Of a stretch of 64,000 bases of DNA, positions 31,861-41,384 are shown in pieces. The notes beneath the pieces were generated by a model. It had not been told where the DNA came from. It was given only the letters and a program-made list of their open reading frames with translations, and did not search any database. The stretch lies in contig DAOUJL010000071.1 in NCBI GenBank assembly GCA_034422735.1, forward strand, positions 1 through 64,000, read 5' to 3'. This DNA comes from CATOSD01 sp034422735. Lineage in GTDB: Bacteria > Chloroflexota > Dehalococcoidia > Lucifugimonadales > CATOSD01. Made by a program: the position numbers and the translations under genes. Position 1 is the stretch's first letter, and the number at the start of each line of letters is the position of its first letter.

Positions 31861-33678
31861 ATGACCTTCAGATTGCCGAAAGCACTGGTGCTCATTGGCG
31901 TTTTGGCCGCATTCGCACTCTTCGGCGCGATGGCGTGCAGCGCCTCGGACGACGAGGAGGACGAGGTGACCGAGCCTACTGCGGTTCGGACCGTTCCGAC
32001 GCCCCCGGGCTTTACTGAGCCTACTCCTACGACCGTGATGGTGCAGGAGGCGGCGCCGACGCAGGCCCCGTCCATGGCGCCAACGGCCGCTCCCGCGGCG
32101 GCGACGGCAGCACCGGCGCCAACTCAGCCCGCGGCGATGATGGAAGGCAACTTCGGCGGCACGCTGGAAGCCAACCAGGGCGGCAATCCCTTCACTATGG
32201 ACACCATGTCCGACACCATCAGCGCCGTGACGCATCCGGCCAACCAGATGATGGAGCAGCTATTCGCGCTGAACTCCGCGCTGGACGCCAAGCCTATGCT
32301 GGCAGAGTCGTTCGTCGCCGAGGACGGCGGCGCGACCTGGACGTTCACCATTCGCGAGAACGTGCCCTTCCACGACGGCCAGATAATGGACGCCGACGAC
32401 GTGGTGGCGTCGCTGGACCGCTGGTTCCACTGGGACACGGTGTGGGGCAAGCGCATCCTCAACCTGCTCGACTCGATAGATGCGACGGACTCCAAGACGG
32501 TGCAGATCAAGCTGACCGAGCCGTTCGCGCCCATGTTGGCCGCGCTCAGCATGTCTGAGGCGCGCCAGGCGGTGATTCACCCTGCCGACGTCATCGCCAA
32601 GTACAAGTATAAGGACATCGCGGAGGGTGAGGAGAAGCCTCGCATCGAGGATGCCGACATCATCGGCACCGGGCCGTACAAGTTCGTGGAGTGGGTTGCG
32701 GACGTGAAGATCGAGATGGCCCGCCACGAGGACTACGCCGAGCGGGACGAGCCTCTCAGCTTCCACGCTGGCAAGAAGACTCCGTGGTTCGACGGCATCG
32801 ACATCAACATCGTGCCCGATGCCGGCGCCAGGCTGGCCGGTCTTCTATCTGGACGCTACGACATATCCAGCCCCGGATTGGACCAGATAAGCACCCTCGA
32901 GGACGACCCCGAAGTAGAGCCGTTCATCGCGATGACCGGCCGGAACGAGTCAACGTTTAACGCCACAATACCGCCGTTCGACAACAACCTGATGCGGCAG
33001 GCGGTGGCCTGGACGCTCAATCCCAAGCAGATCCTGCAGGGCCGCGCTCCGGAGGGGCTCTATGAGCTCAACCAGAGCCCGTTCTACAAGTTCCAGACCA
33101 CTTGGTGGCGCGACACGGGCTGGGACATCTACAGCGAGGTTGACCTCGACAAGGCGAAGGCGCTGATCGAGCAGGCGGGCTACGAGACTCCCGTCGATAT
33201 CAAGTACATCTACAATCCGCCGGAGCAGTCCAGTGGCGGCCGAGCGACCCTGGTAGTGATACAGCAGCTCGAGGACAGCGGCCTGTGGAAGGTGAACGCC
33301 GAGGAGAACACCTGGCCCATCCACGTGCAGGTCCGCTGGGAGAAGCAGCACAACATCATGTACAACGGGTTTAACCCGTTCTACCAGACCGACCTGCTGG
33401 CGCCAACCTGGAACGACTGGGAGCACCCAGCCAGCGGCTTCCTGAAGGCCGACAGGCGCATCGAGTTGATGGCTCAGCGTCAGCGCACCACGGACCCGGC
33501 GGAGGTCTCTCGCATAGCGGACGAGTTCGCCGAGTGGTGGTGGGACGACGTCCCGCTGTTCTCGTGGGGCAACTTCGCAACGCTGGTTGGCGTTCGCAAG
33601 AACGTTCAGAACTACACCTACTCAGGCAACCCGGTGTACTTCGGCCTCTGGTTCGAAGATATACCCGAAGACAGGTAA
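31861..33678 (+). CDS. ABC transporter substrate-binding lipoprotein, family 5 (peptide/nickel/opine type)
   Basis: 605 residues from ATG 31861 with AAAGGAGGAGG. Signal and probable lipobox (ALFGAMAC) at residues 15-25, then an acidic DDEEDEVTEP stretch and a Thr/Ala/Pro linker to residue 95. The SBP_bac_5 domain has AESFVAEDGGATWTFTIREN, VPFHDGQIMDADDVVASLDR, the GTGPYKFVEW motif and FNATIPPFDNNLMRQAVAW. It is first in a run with an amidohydrolase and two permeases. The ligand cannot be told; peptides, glutathione-like or modified compounds are typical. Confidence 0.92.
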   Translation: MTFRLPKALVLIGVLAAFALFGAMACSASDDEEDEVTEPTAVRTVPTPPGFTEPTPTTVMVQEAAPTQAPSMAPTAAPAAATAAPAPTQPAAMMEGNFGGTLEANQGGNPFTMDTMSDTISAVTHPANQMMEQLFALNSALDAKPMLAESFVAEDGGATWTFTIRENVPFHDGQIMDADDVVASLDRWFHWDTVWGKRILNLLDSIDATDSKTVQIKLTEPFAPMLAALSMSEARQAVIHPADVIAKYKYKDIAEGEEKPRIEDADIIGTGPYKFVEWVADVKIEMARHEDYAERDEPLSFHAGKKTPWFDGIDINIVPDAGARLAGLLSGRYDISSPGLDQISTLEDDPEVEPFIAMTGRNESTFNATIPPFDNNLMRQAVAWTLNPKQILQGRAPEGLYELNQSPFYKFQTTWWRDTGWDIYSEVDLDKAKALIEQAGYETPVDIKYIYNPPEQSSGGRATLVVIQQLEDSGLWKVNAEENTWPIHVQVRWEKQHNIMYNGFNPFYQTDLLAPTWNDWEHPASGFLKADRRIELMAQRQRTTDPAEVSRIADEFAEWWWDDVPLFSWGNFATLVGVRKNVQNYTYSGNPVYFGLWFEDIPEDR

Positions 33679-33808
33679 TCTCGAAGTCGACGCGCCTCGG
33701 CTCCGAGGTCGGGGCGCGCGGACCTCTGGGACGGTGCGCAACTGGCCGGCAGCCGGCCCGGAGGCAGACTGGAGCACATCTGGGACCCAGGCACACAAGG
33801 AGCCTGAA

Positions 33809-35428
33809 ATGAATCTCGTCATCATCAATGGCAGCGTCCACACGATGGACTATCGCGACACCCTGGCCGAAGCGGTCGCCATAAAGGATGGACGTGTCGC
33901 CGCCATTGGCTCTAACGACGAGGTTAAGGACTTCCGCAAGCCGGGCGTCGCTGTCATAGACGCCAGGGGCAAGACGGTGCTGCCGGGTTTCATAGAGCCG
34001 CACAACCACCTGGCCGGTTACGCGACGTCGCTGCTGGGAGTCGACGCGACGACCACGCGTGACGTGAGCATAAGGGACGTGTTGCAGCGGATACGGGAGC
34101 GCGCCCAGAACACGCCCCCGGGAGACTGGATCCTGGCGCGGGGGTTCGACCAGTCGGCGGTGGCTGAGATGCGTTTCATGACGAACGCGGACCTGGACGA
34201 GGCGACGACGGACCACCCAGTGTTCGTGTCCACGCGGTACGGCCACGTGGCGATGGCGAACAGCTACGCCATGCGGCTGGGAGAGGTGCACTCGGAGATG
34301 CCGGACCCCGCCGGCGGGCGGGTGTACCGCTATCCAGGCACGGCTGACCCCAACGGCGTGCTGGGCGAGATGCCGGCGCAGGACCTGGTAACGAGGCACA
34401 TTCCAGCCTACACGCAGGATGAGCTGCGCAGCTCGTTCATCCAGGCGGTGGAGGACAACCTGAAGGTTGGGGTGACGTCGGTGCAGGACGCGGCGGTCAG
34501 CAACCGGCGCGGCTCGAACGGTTACGAGTTGTACAACCGCATGTACGACGAGGGACACCTGAAACTGCGCGTCAATATGTTCATCCACTACAACCTGCTG
34601 AAGGAGATGGACTACTCGGTAAAGACGGGGGACGGTGACGAGTGGCTGCGCGTGGCGGGTTGCAAGATAGTGTCGGACGGCTCCATACAGGGAATCACTG
34701 GCGCGCTGCGCTCGCCCTACTGGTGCGACCCGAACGAGTCGGCGTGGCTGATCTATGAGCAGGAAGAGCTGAACGAGATGGTGCTGGACCTGCACCAGCG
34801 GGGCAACCAGGTCATCATCCACGCGAACGGGGACGCCGCGATAGACGAGGTGCTGAACGCATACGAGTACGCGCTCGCGGTGAAGCCGGACCCGAACCAG
34901 CGTTTCAGGGTGGAGCACTGCCAGATGTGCTGGCCCGACCACATCAATCGAATGAGGCGCCTGAACGTAATTCCCAACTACTTCGCCAACCACATATACT
35001 ACTGGGGCGACCGGCACCGGGACATCTTCCTGGGGCCGGACAGGGGCCCACACATCAGCCCGGTGGGGGCGGCCATCCGGGCGGGACTGCGGCCGCTGCT
35101 TCACTCGGACAGCCCGGTGACGCCGGTGAATCCGCTGATGTGCGTGCAGAGCGCCGTGAGCCGGATGACGGATACGGGCGACGTGCTGATGCCGGAGCTG
35201 CGGGCCCCCGTGCAGGAGTCGCTGCGGGCGGTAGGCTCGAACGCGGCGTTCGGCGCGTACGAGGAGCGCCTGAAAGGTTCGCTGGAGGTGGGCAAGCTGG
35301 GAGACGTGGTGATCCTGGACTACGACCCGTTCGTGGAGGCGGGACATACGCTCAGCGGCATAGGGGTAACCGCCACAATCGTTGGCGGCCAGGTGATGTA
35401 CGCCTCGCAGGAGTTGTCGATTGGCTAG
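33809..35428 (+). CDS. Amidohydrolase, YtcJ-like (amidohydrolase 3 family)
   Basis: 539 residues from ATG 33809. NLVIINGSVHTMD is the family start; GKTVLPGFIEPHNHLAGYAT holds the metal His-x-His. VAGCKIVSDGSIQGITGALR carries the metal-bridging lysine-like position, VIIHANGDAAIDEVLNAYE the third His, FRVEHCQMCWPDHI the fourth, and LLHSDSPVTPVNPL the Asp. These enzymes hydrolyse amides or formamides. It sits between the binding protein and the permeases, so it probably processes the imported compound. Very similar in plan to the gene at 37487. Confidence 0.88.
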   Translation: MNLVIINGSVHTMDYRDTLAEAVAIKDGRVAAIGSNDEVKDFRKPGVAVIDARGKTVLPGFIEPHNHLAGYATSLLGVDATTTRDVSIRDVLQRIRERAQNTPPGDWILARGFDQSAVAEMRFMTNADLDEATTDHPVFVSTRYGHVAMANSYAMRLGEVHSEMPDPAGGRVYRYPGTADPNGVLGEMPAQDLVTRHIPAYTQDELRSSFIQAVEDNLKVGVTSVQDAAVSNRRGSNGYELYNRMYDEGHLKLRVNMFIHYNLLKEMDYSVKTGDGDEWLRVAGCKIVSDGSIQGITGALRSPYWCDPNESAWLIYEQEELNEMVLDLHQRGNQVIIHANGDAAIDEVLNAYEYALAVKPDPNQRFRVEHCQMCWPDHINRMRRLNVIPNYFANHIYYWGDRHRDIFLGPDRGPHISPVGAAIRAGLRPLLHSDSPVTPVNPLMCVQSAVSRMTDTGDVLMPELRAPVQESLRAVGSNAAFGAYEERLKGSLEVGKLGDVVILDYDPFVEAGHTLSGIGVTATIVGGQVMYASQELSIG

Positions 35429-35438
35429 TAGCGTTCTC

Positions 35439-35465
35439 TGGGTTCCCGCTTTCGGGGGAACGACG
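35439..35465. repeat. Dispersed palindrome, family C variant
   Basis: TGGGTTCCCGCTTTCGGGGG then AACGACG, between amidohydrolase and permease. Confidence 0.6.
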
Positions 35466-35497
35466 TACAGGGGGCAGGCCCCGGCGGGAGGTACAGC

Positions 35498-36442
35498 TTG
35501 ACCGCGTACATCATCCGGCGGATCATCGCCGCCGTGCCCGTGCTCTTCTTCGTTGCGCTGATCTCGTTTCTCATGTTCCGGCTCACGCCCGGCGACCCGG
35601 CGGCGGTGCTCGCGGGTGAGAACGCGAAGCTGGAGGACATCGAGCAGCTCAGGGTCAATCTGGGGCTGCACAGGCCGTTGCACATCCAGTTCGCGCTGTT
35701 CATCGGGCGAATGTTCAAGGGGGACTTCGGCGAGTCGATTTTCCTGAATAAGCCGGTGCTGGAGGCGGTGGTCGACCGGATCGAGCCGACGTTGTCGCTG
35801 GCGATCGCGTCGGAGATCATCGCGCTGGGCTTCGCGATACCAATTGGGATACTGGCGGCGTGGAAGGCGAATACGTTCGTCGACCAGGGGTTGATGTTCT
35901 TCGCGCTGCTGGGCATCTCCATACCGGCCTTCTGGCTGGGGTTGATGCTGATATTCGGGATAGGCGTGGAGTTGAAGTGGCTTCCGGTGAGCGACTTCAA
36001 GTCGATAATCAGCGACGGTCCGGTGGACTTCTTACGCCACATGATCATGCCCGCGTTCGCGCTGGGCTTCCTGCGTATGGCGCTGGTGGCCAGGCTGACG
36101 CGCTCCAGCATGTTGGAGGTGCTGCGCGAGGACTACATCCGGACCGCGTACGCCAAGGGCCTGGCGTCCAAGGTGGTGCTGATGCGCCACGCGATGCGGA
36201 ACGCGCTCATCCCAACCGTAACCATATGGGGGCTAGGCATGGCGGGCGTGCTGAGCGGCGCGGTGGTCATCGAGACCGTGTTCACTCTTCCAGGCCTGGG
36301 ACGCCTCATCGCAGCGGCGCTCATCAACCAGGACTACCCCCTGATCCAAGCTGTGCTCATGCTGGTTGCAGGGCTGTTCATCGTTTTCAACCTGATAGTG
36401 GACATTCTGTACGCATACATGGACCCGCGCATACGCTACTAG
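35498..36442 (+). CDS. ABC transporter permease, DppB type
   Basis: 314 residues from TTG 35498 with GGGAGG 8 bases upstream. N-terminal IIRRIIAAVPVLFFVALISF is the first membrane segment, and MFRLTPGDPAAVLAGENA is the family's periplasmic signature. The cytoplasmic EAA loop is RTAYAKGLASKVVLMRHAMR, followed by NALIPTVTIWGLGMAGVLSG. Six membrane segments expected. It pairs with the DppC-type gene 12 bp downstream. No ATP-binding subunit is seen nearby. Confidence 0.94.
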   Translation: MTAYIIRRIIAAVPVLFFVALISFLMFRLTPGDPAAVLAGENAKLEDIEQLRVNLGLHRPLHIQFALFIGRMFKGDFGESIFLNKPVLEAVVDRIEPTLSLAIASEIIALGFAIPIGILAAWKANTFVDQGLMFFALLGISIPAFWLGLMLIFGIGVELKWLPVSDFKSIISDGPVDFLRHMIMPAFALGFLRMALVARLTRSSMLEVLREDYIRTAYAKGLASKVVLMRHAMRNALIPTVTIWGLGMAGVLSGAVVIETVFTLPGLGRLIAAALINQDYPLIQAVLMLVAGLFIVFNLIVDILYAYMDPRIRY

Positions 36443-36454
36443 ACGGAGGACCAG

Positions 36455-37357
36455 TTGGAACTCACCAGCACTGAAGCTGTATCTCTCCGGCGGCCGCTCA
36501 AGGAACGACTCAAGCGCAACTTCCAGAGGGTGTGGGCCAGCACCTATATGCGCTACGGCGCGGCCATCCTCATTGTACTCAGCCTGGTAGCTCTGTTCGC
36601 TGACGTGCTCGCCACGCACGAGGCCACGCGGCTCTATCCGGCAGAACGCCTGCAAACTCCGTCTCTCTCCCACTTCTTCGGCACGGACAACCTGGGGCGG
36701 GACGTGTACAGCCAGACGCTGGCGGGGGCGCGGCTGTCGTTGTTTATCGGCGCGGTCGTGGTGGCAATCTCCATACCGGCTGGTACGGCCATAGGCATGG
36801 TGTCGGGCTACAACCGCCGCGCCGACGCGGTGATCATGCGGATAGTGGACGGGCTGAGCGCGTTCCCGTCGCTGGTGTTCGCGCTGGCGCTCATGGCGGC
36901 GCTGGGGGCGAGCGTGATAAACGTGATAATTGCGTTGACTGTGACCTACCTGCCGCGCACGGCTCGGATCGCCCGCGGCTCCACGCTCGCCCTGCGCGGG
37001 CTGATGTACATAGACGCAGAAAGGGCCATCGGCTCGTCCGCGCTTCGCATAATGCGCTATCACATCCTGCCGAACATCATGGCGCCCATACTGGTGCTAG
37101 CGTCGTTCACCTTCGCCACGGCCATACTGGTGGAGGCGGGACTTAGTTTCCTGGGCGCGGGCGTGGGCGCGGACGTACCAAGCTGGGGCAGGATGATATC
37201 CGACGCACGGGAGACCATCAACAGCCATGGCTACCTGATGGTGTTCCCAGGCGTAGCCATCGCCATAACCGTGCTGGGGCTGAACCTGCTGGGCGACGGT
37301 CTGCGCGACGTGCTGGACCCGCGACTGCGCGGGCAGTTCCGGGCGGGCGTGGACTAG
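36455..37357 (+). CDS. ABC transporter permease, DppC type
   Basis: 300 residues from TTG 36455, with CGGAGGA upstream. Membrane segment AILIVLSLVALFADVLA, then SHFFGTDNLGRDVYSQTLAG, the DppC signature. The EAA loop is DAERAIGSSALRIMRYHILP, then NIMAPILVLASFTFATAILV. Ends NLLGDGLRDVLDPRLRGQ as usual. Last gene of the transporter run; the ATPases normally following (DppD/F) are absent. Confidence 0.94.
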   Translation: MELTSTEAVSLRRPLKERLKRNFQRVWASTYMRYGAAILIVLSLVALFADVLATHEATRLYPAERLQTPSLSHFFGTDNLGRDVYSQTLAGARLSLFIGAVVVAISIPAGTAIGMVSGYNRRADAVIMRIVDGLSAFPSLVFALALMAALGASVINVIIALTVTYLPRTARIARGSTLALRGLMYIDAERAIGSSALRIMRYHILPNIMAPILVLASFTFATAILVEAGLSFLGAGVGADVPSWGRMISDARETINSHGYLMVFPGVAIAITVLGLNLLGDGLRDVLDPRLRGQFRAGVD

Positions 37358-37368
37358 GGGCGTCTCAA

Positions 37369-37470
37369 CACCCCCATCCTAACCTTCCCCCTAAAGAGGG
37401 GGAAGGGACAATTCGGAAGGCCTACTTGTTTTGCGTATCCCTGTTAGCCCTCATGGGGAAAGGGACTCTT
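37369..37470. repeat. Extended family-B composite repeat
   Basis: CACCCCCATCCTAACCTTCC to GGAAGGGACA (37369-37410), then ATTCGGAAGG..TAC..ATCCCTGTTAGCCCTC..GGGAAAGGGACTCTTGG. The same extended order recurs at 56614-56716, so this is a larger unit of about 100 bp. Confidence 0.65.
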
Positions 37471-37486
37471 GGCAGGTTTGACCTAC

Positions 37487-39103
37487 TCAGCCTATGGAGA
37501 GCTCGTCGTCGTTGTGCATGACCTGGCCGCCCACGACGGTGGCCGCAACTTCGATCTGGCCGATGTCTTTCGGCGCTTCGGCGAACGGATCCTGGTTGAG
37601 CACCACTAGGTCGCCGAGCTTGCCCAGCTCAAGGCTGCCCTTGACGTCTTCCTCGAACGAGCCTCTCGCGGCGTTGACGGTCATGGTCTCGATGGCCTGG
37701 CGGACCGTTATGCGCTCCGGGTCGTTGAGTATCTCACCGGAGCTGGTCACGCGGGCCGCGGCGCTCTGAATGCAGAAGAGCGGGCTGACGGGCGTGACCG
37801 GGCAGTCGGAGTGCAGCAGGGGCTTGATGCCCGCCTGGACCGCCGAGCCTACGGGGTCGAGGTTGCGGACGCGGTCGGGGCCGAGGAACCGGTCGCGGTG
37901 GCGGTCGCCCCAGTAGAAGACGTGGTTGGCGAAGAAGTCGGGAATCACGCCGAGTTCACGCATCTTGTCGATGTGCTCGGGGTGGCACACCTGGCAGTGC
38001 TCGATGCGGAAGCGGTGGTCGGCCCTGGGGATGGCTCGTAGCGCGTTCTCGTAGGCCATCAGCGTGGAGTCAATGGCGGCATCGCCGTTGGCGTGGGTCG
38101 CTATCTGGTAGCCCTTTTCGTGCAGGGTCATCACCATCTCGTTCAGCTCTTCCTGCTCGTAGATGAGCCAGCCCTTCTGGCTGTCGTCGCAGAAGTAGGG
38201 CTCGCGCAGCGCGGCGGTTATGCCCTGGATGGAGCCGTCGGAGACTATCTTGCAGCCGGCGACACGCACCCACTCGTCTCCGAAGCCGGACTGCAGGGCG
38301 AAGTCCAGCTCCTTGAGAAGCGCGTAGATTATGAACATGTTGACGCGAAACTTGAGGAAGCCTTCGCGCCGCGCGTCCTGGTAGGTCTTGAGAATGTCCA
38401 CACCCCTGCCCCGGCCTACGCCCGCATCGTGGATGGTGGTCACGCCCTGGCGCAGATACTCGTCCTGGGCCATGATGAAGCCGTTTCGGATTTCCTGCTC
38501 GTCGTATGTGCGCACTATCTCCTGCACGGCGGACTGGGCGGTCTCGTAGAGCATGCCGTCGGGTTCGGGGCTTCCCGGGAAGCGCCCGATGCGGCCACCC
38601 GGCGGGTCGAGAGTCTCGGCGTGGATATTGGCCATCTCCAGCGCGCGGCTGTTGGCGGCGAGCATGTGGCCAGAGTTGTGGACGATCATGATGGGGTGCT
38701 CGGTGGACACGTCATCGAGGTCGTTGCGATTGGGATGGCGCATGTCCTCAAGGCCGGTGTCGTCGTAGCCGCGCCCGCGCACCCAGTCGCCGAGCGGGGT
38801 CGCGGCGGCGCGCTCGCGCAGTCGCTCCACTATGTCGCGTATGTTGCGGTTTGGCGGCGTCTTGACGTCGACCTCGAGCAGGCTGGTGCCGAAGCCGACC
38901 ATGTGGTTGTGCGGCTCAATGAAGCCCGGGAGGACCGCTCTGCCCGCGGCGTCGATTACCGTCGTGGAGGGCGCGCGCTCCGCCAGCACGTCGGAACTTG
39001 TCCCCAGTGCCACGATCTTGCCGTCCTTCACGCCCACCGCCTCGAAAACGCTGCCGGCGGCGTCCATCGTTTCGACTCTGCCGTTGATTACTATCAGGTC
39101 CAT
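37487..39103 (-). CDS. Amidohydrolase, YtcJ-like, paralogue of the gene at 33809
   Basis: 538 residues. Same plan and many identical stretches as the gene at 33809: GFIEPHNH, VAGCKIVSDGSIQGIT, WLIYEQEELNEMV, HANGDAAID, FRIEHCQVCHPEHI, FFANHVFYWGDRHRDRFLGP, LLHSDCPVTPVSPL and the ending DELSIG. It lies on the opposite strand just beyond the permeases. A duplicated enzyme around one transporter suggests two related substrates or steps. Confidence 0.88.
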   Translation of the reverse strand: MDLIVINGRVETMDAAGSVFEAVGVKDGKIVALGTSSDVLAERAPSTTVIDAAGRAVLPGFIEPHNHMVGFGTSLLEVDVKTPPNRNIRDIVERLRERAAATPLGDWVRGRGYDDTGLEDMRHPNRNDLDDVSTEHPIMIVHNSGHMLAANSRALEMANIHAETLDPPGGRIGRFPGSPEPDGMLYETAQSAVQEIVRTYDEQEIRNGFIMAQDEYLRQGVTTIHDAGVGRGRGVDILKTYQDARREGFLKFRVNMFIIYALLKELDFALQSGFGDEWVRVAGCKIVSDGSIQGITAALREPYFCDDSQKGWLIYEQEELNEMVMTLHEKGYQIATHANGDAAIDSTLMAYENALRAIPRADHRFRIEHCQVCHPEHIDKMRELGVIPDFFANHVFYWGDRHRDRFLGPDRVRNLDPVGSAVQAGIKPLLHSDCPVTPVSPLFCIQSAAARVTSSGEILNDPERITVRQAIETMTVNAARGSFEEDVKGSLELGKLGDLVVLNQDPFAEAPKDIGQIEVAATVVGGQVMHNDDELSIG

Positions 39104-39295
39104 CGGTGTTCACTCCCGGGGCGGGCCGCTCCGCCCGACTCATGGCTGCGGATTACGGCGCCATTCTAACACAGCGCGCCGCGCCGCCAGCGAGATGGGA
39201 GTTACAACAGGCGTCCGGGCAGGGTCGATTGGCCCGGAGCAGCGGGTATGGCCTATAATGCCGCCGAACACAGCGCGCCGCGAGGAGGTTTCAGC

Positions 39296-41029
39296 ATGGC
39301 ACTGAGAAGCGTTTGGAGGCCGTGGAAGGATGAGGTCGTAGCCGACAGGGGGGCGGTCGCGAGCGAGCGCCCGCTTACGTCAGAGGTGGGCATCGACGTG
39401 CTGCGGGAGGGGGGCAACGCGGTGGATGCCGCGGTAGCGATGGGCTTTTGCGCCGCCGTGGTGGAGCCGCAGAGCTCGTGCGTGGCGGGGCATGGCCAGA
39501 TGTTGGTGCACATGAACGGGCGGACGACGGCGCTGGACTTTTCGCACCGCGCGCCGAAAGCGGCCACGCCCGATATGTACAGGATCATTCGGCAGGTCGA
39601 ACACGGCAACGGGCTGTACGAGGTGGAGGGTCACGCAAACGCGGTCGGCCCTCTGTCGGCGGGTGTGCCGGGCGTGGTCGCCGGGCTGTGCAAGGCGCAC
39701 GAGATGTTCGGCACGCTGCCGCTGGAAAGGCTCGTGGAGCCGGCGATCCAGTTCGCCGACGAGGGGTACCTGCCGGACTGGCAGAACGTGTTCGCGATCG
39801 GCCAGTCGATGTCCGACTTCCACAAGTACGGCGAACCAGCGAGAGTGTTCCTGCCCAACGGGCTGCCGCCGCGCATGGGAGTCGACAAGGTGGTGCAGAG
39901 CGACCTAGCGGACACGCTGAGGCGAGTGGCCCGCCATGGCAGGGCGGGCGTGTACGAGGGCGACATTCCCCACGCCGTCGAGGAGTACATGCGGGCAAGT
40001 GGCGGCTGTCTGAGCACGGCGGACTTCCATGATTACGAGGTGGTTGTAGCGCAGCCGGCCAGCGTGACGTACAGAGGGGTCGAGATTCAGGGAGTGCCGA
40101 TGCCCAGCGGGTGCACGACGGCGATGCAGCTTCTGAATGTGCTCGACAACTTCGACGTGTCCGCTCTCGGACACAACTCGCCGAAGTACCTGCACCTGTT
40201 CATCGAGGCGGCGCGACATGCCTTCGCGGACCGCTACCGCTACTTGGGCGATCCGGACTTCGGACCGGTGCCGCTACGAGGTCTACTGTCCGACGAGTAT
40301 GCGCGTTCGGTGGCCGCAGTCGTCGACACCGAGCGTGCGGCGTTGGAGGGCCGGTCGGACAGCCAGCCGTGGGTGGAGTACGCGGACGAGGCGCTGCACG
40401 ACCCGTGGGCGTTCGACCCGCAGCGGCGGCCGCTCGTGGAGGCCGCCGCGTCGCCGCCGAGCGTGGGAGACTGCACAACGCACTACGGCGCGATAGACGG
40501 CGAACGCAACATGGTATCGTGCACGCAGACAGCGGTGGGAGGCTTCGGATCGCGCGTCATCGTGCCGGGCACGGGGCTGCTGTTGACGAACGGGATGGTC
40601 GTGTTCAATCCCAAGCCGGGGGCGGCGAACTCGATAGCCGGCTACAAGCGGGGCTTGGCGAACATGGTGCCGCTGCTGGCGCTACGCGACGGCAAGCCGA
40701 TGCTGAGCGTGGGCGCACCGGGCGGGCGCAAGATCATGAACTGCAACGCGCAGATTATCATGAACGTGGTCGATTTCGGCATGGGGATCCAGGAGGCGAT
40801 AGCGGCGCCGAGAGTGGACGCGGCGGACAGGGAGAATTACGTGGACTCGCGCATCGACGCGGGCACGGTGGACGCGCTGCGCGAGATGGGTCACGGCGTG
40901 GAAGTGGTGCAGGAGACGGCGGCGCAGTCCAACTTCGCGGTGCCGGTGGGTCTGATGGTGGACGAAGTCACGGGGCGGATTCACGCCGGCGTGGACGTGT
41001 TCAGGCTGGCGGAGGCGCGGGGGCACTGA
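39296..41029 (+). CDS. Gamma-glutamyltransferase family protein
   Basis: 577 residues from ATG 39296 after GAGGAGG. The Ntn-hydrolase precursor shows GGNAVDAAVAMGFCAAVVEP near the start and VGPLSAGVPGVVAGLCKAHE. The catalytic threonine is in GDCTTHYGAIDGERNMVSCT, with GSRVIVPGTGLLLTNGM and VGAPGGRKIMNCNAQIIMNV on the small subunit. No signal peptide, so probably cytosolic; it may act on gamma-glutamyl compounds or on a related amide. Placed next to the amidohydrolase/transporter cluster. Confidence 0.88.
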   Translation: MALRSVWRPWKDEVVADRGAVASERPLTSEVGIDVLREGGNAVDAAVAMGFCAAVVEPQSSCVAGHGQMLVHMNGRTTALDFSHRAPKAATPDMYRIIRQVEHGNGLYEVEGHANAVGPLSAGVPGVVAGLCKAHEMFGTLPLERLVEPAIQFADEGYLPDWQNVFAIGQSMSDFHKYGEPARVFLPNGLPPRMGVDKVVQSDLADTLRRVARHGRAGVYEGDIPHAVEEYMRASGGCLSTADFHDYEVVVAQPASVTYRGVEIQGVPMPSGCTTAMQLLNVLDNFDVSALGHNSPKYLHLFIEAARHAFADRYRYLGDPDFGPVPLRGLLSDEYARSVAAVVDTERAALEGRSDSQPWVEYADEALHDPWAFDPQRRPLVEAAASPPSVGDCTTHYGAIDGERNMVSCTQTAVGGFGSRVIVPGTGLLLTNGMVVFNPKPGAANSIAGYKRGLANMVPLLALRDGKPMLSVGAPGGRKIMNCNAQIIMNVVDFGMGIQEAIAAPRVDAADRENYVDSRIDAGTVDALREMGHGVEVVQETAAQSNFAVPVGLMVDEVTGRIHAGVDVFRLAEARGH

Positions 41030-41050
41030 GGACGCCGGTCTGGGGCAGGT

Positions 41051-41266
41051 CTATTCTGAGCAGCGGAGGCAGACGTAGCTGTCGCCCTGTTCCTGGGCGA
41101 TGCCGACCGCCACGTTGCGCCTGCGCCCGCACGAGGAGCAGGTGACCGCGACAAGCGGGGTATTGCCCGGCTTGTCGGGTTCGTTCGCGTAGCCCCGAAA
41201 ACCCTTGTAGTCGGGATTCAGGCGCTTCATGCGTTCGTAGCGCTGCGCGTCTCTCCGTCGGCCCAT
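41051..41266 (-). CDS. Small zinc-ribbon-like protein
   Basis: 71 residues from ATG 41266. A basic N-terminus (GRRRDAQRYERMKRLNPDYK) is followed by a four-cysteine ribbon, CSSC and CLRC 21 residues apart. No strong ribosome site is visible; an ATG at codon 13 is an alternative. It follows rplL in the same direction. Possibly a ribosome- or RNA-associated protein, but no family is recognised. Confidence 0.55.
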   Translation of the reverse strand: MGRRRDAQRYERMKRLNPDYKGFRGYANEPDKPGNTPLVAVTCSSCGRRRNVAVGIAQEQGDSYVCLRCSE

Positions 41267-41307
41267 GGGGTGGGGAACCTCGTTGGGGGTGGCGTGGGTC
41301 GCACGGC

Positions 41308-41374
41308 TCACCCCCATCCCTTCGACAAGCTCAGGGCAAGCTCTAACCTTCCCCCTGCGATGGGGAAGGAACTT
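41308..41374. repeat. Family-B repeat split by a family-D insertion
   Basis: CACCCCCATCC is followed by CTTCGACAAGCTCAGGGCAA then GCTC, and only then TAACCTTCCCCCTGCGATGG. The family-B consensus is thus interrupted by a 24-bp family-D unit at 41319-41343. Confidence 0.75.
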
Positions 41375-41384
41375 TGGTTGGCTG

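Noticed and set aside
33371..35683. A 770-codon minus-strand ORF opposite the first amidohydrolase
   Set aside because: His/Val/Arg-rich shadow typical of high-GC antisense frames; the plus-strand gene has all metal-site motifs.
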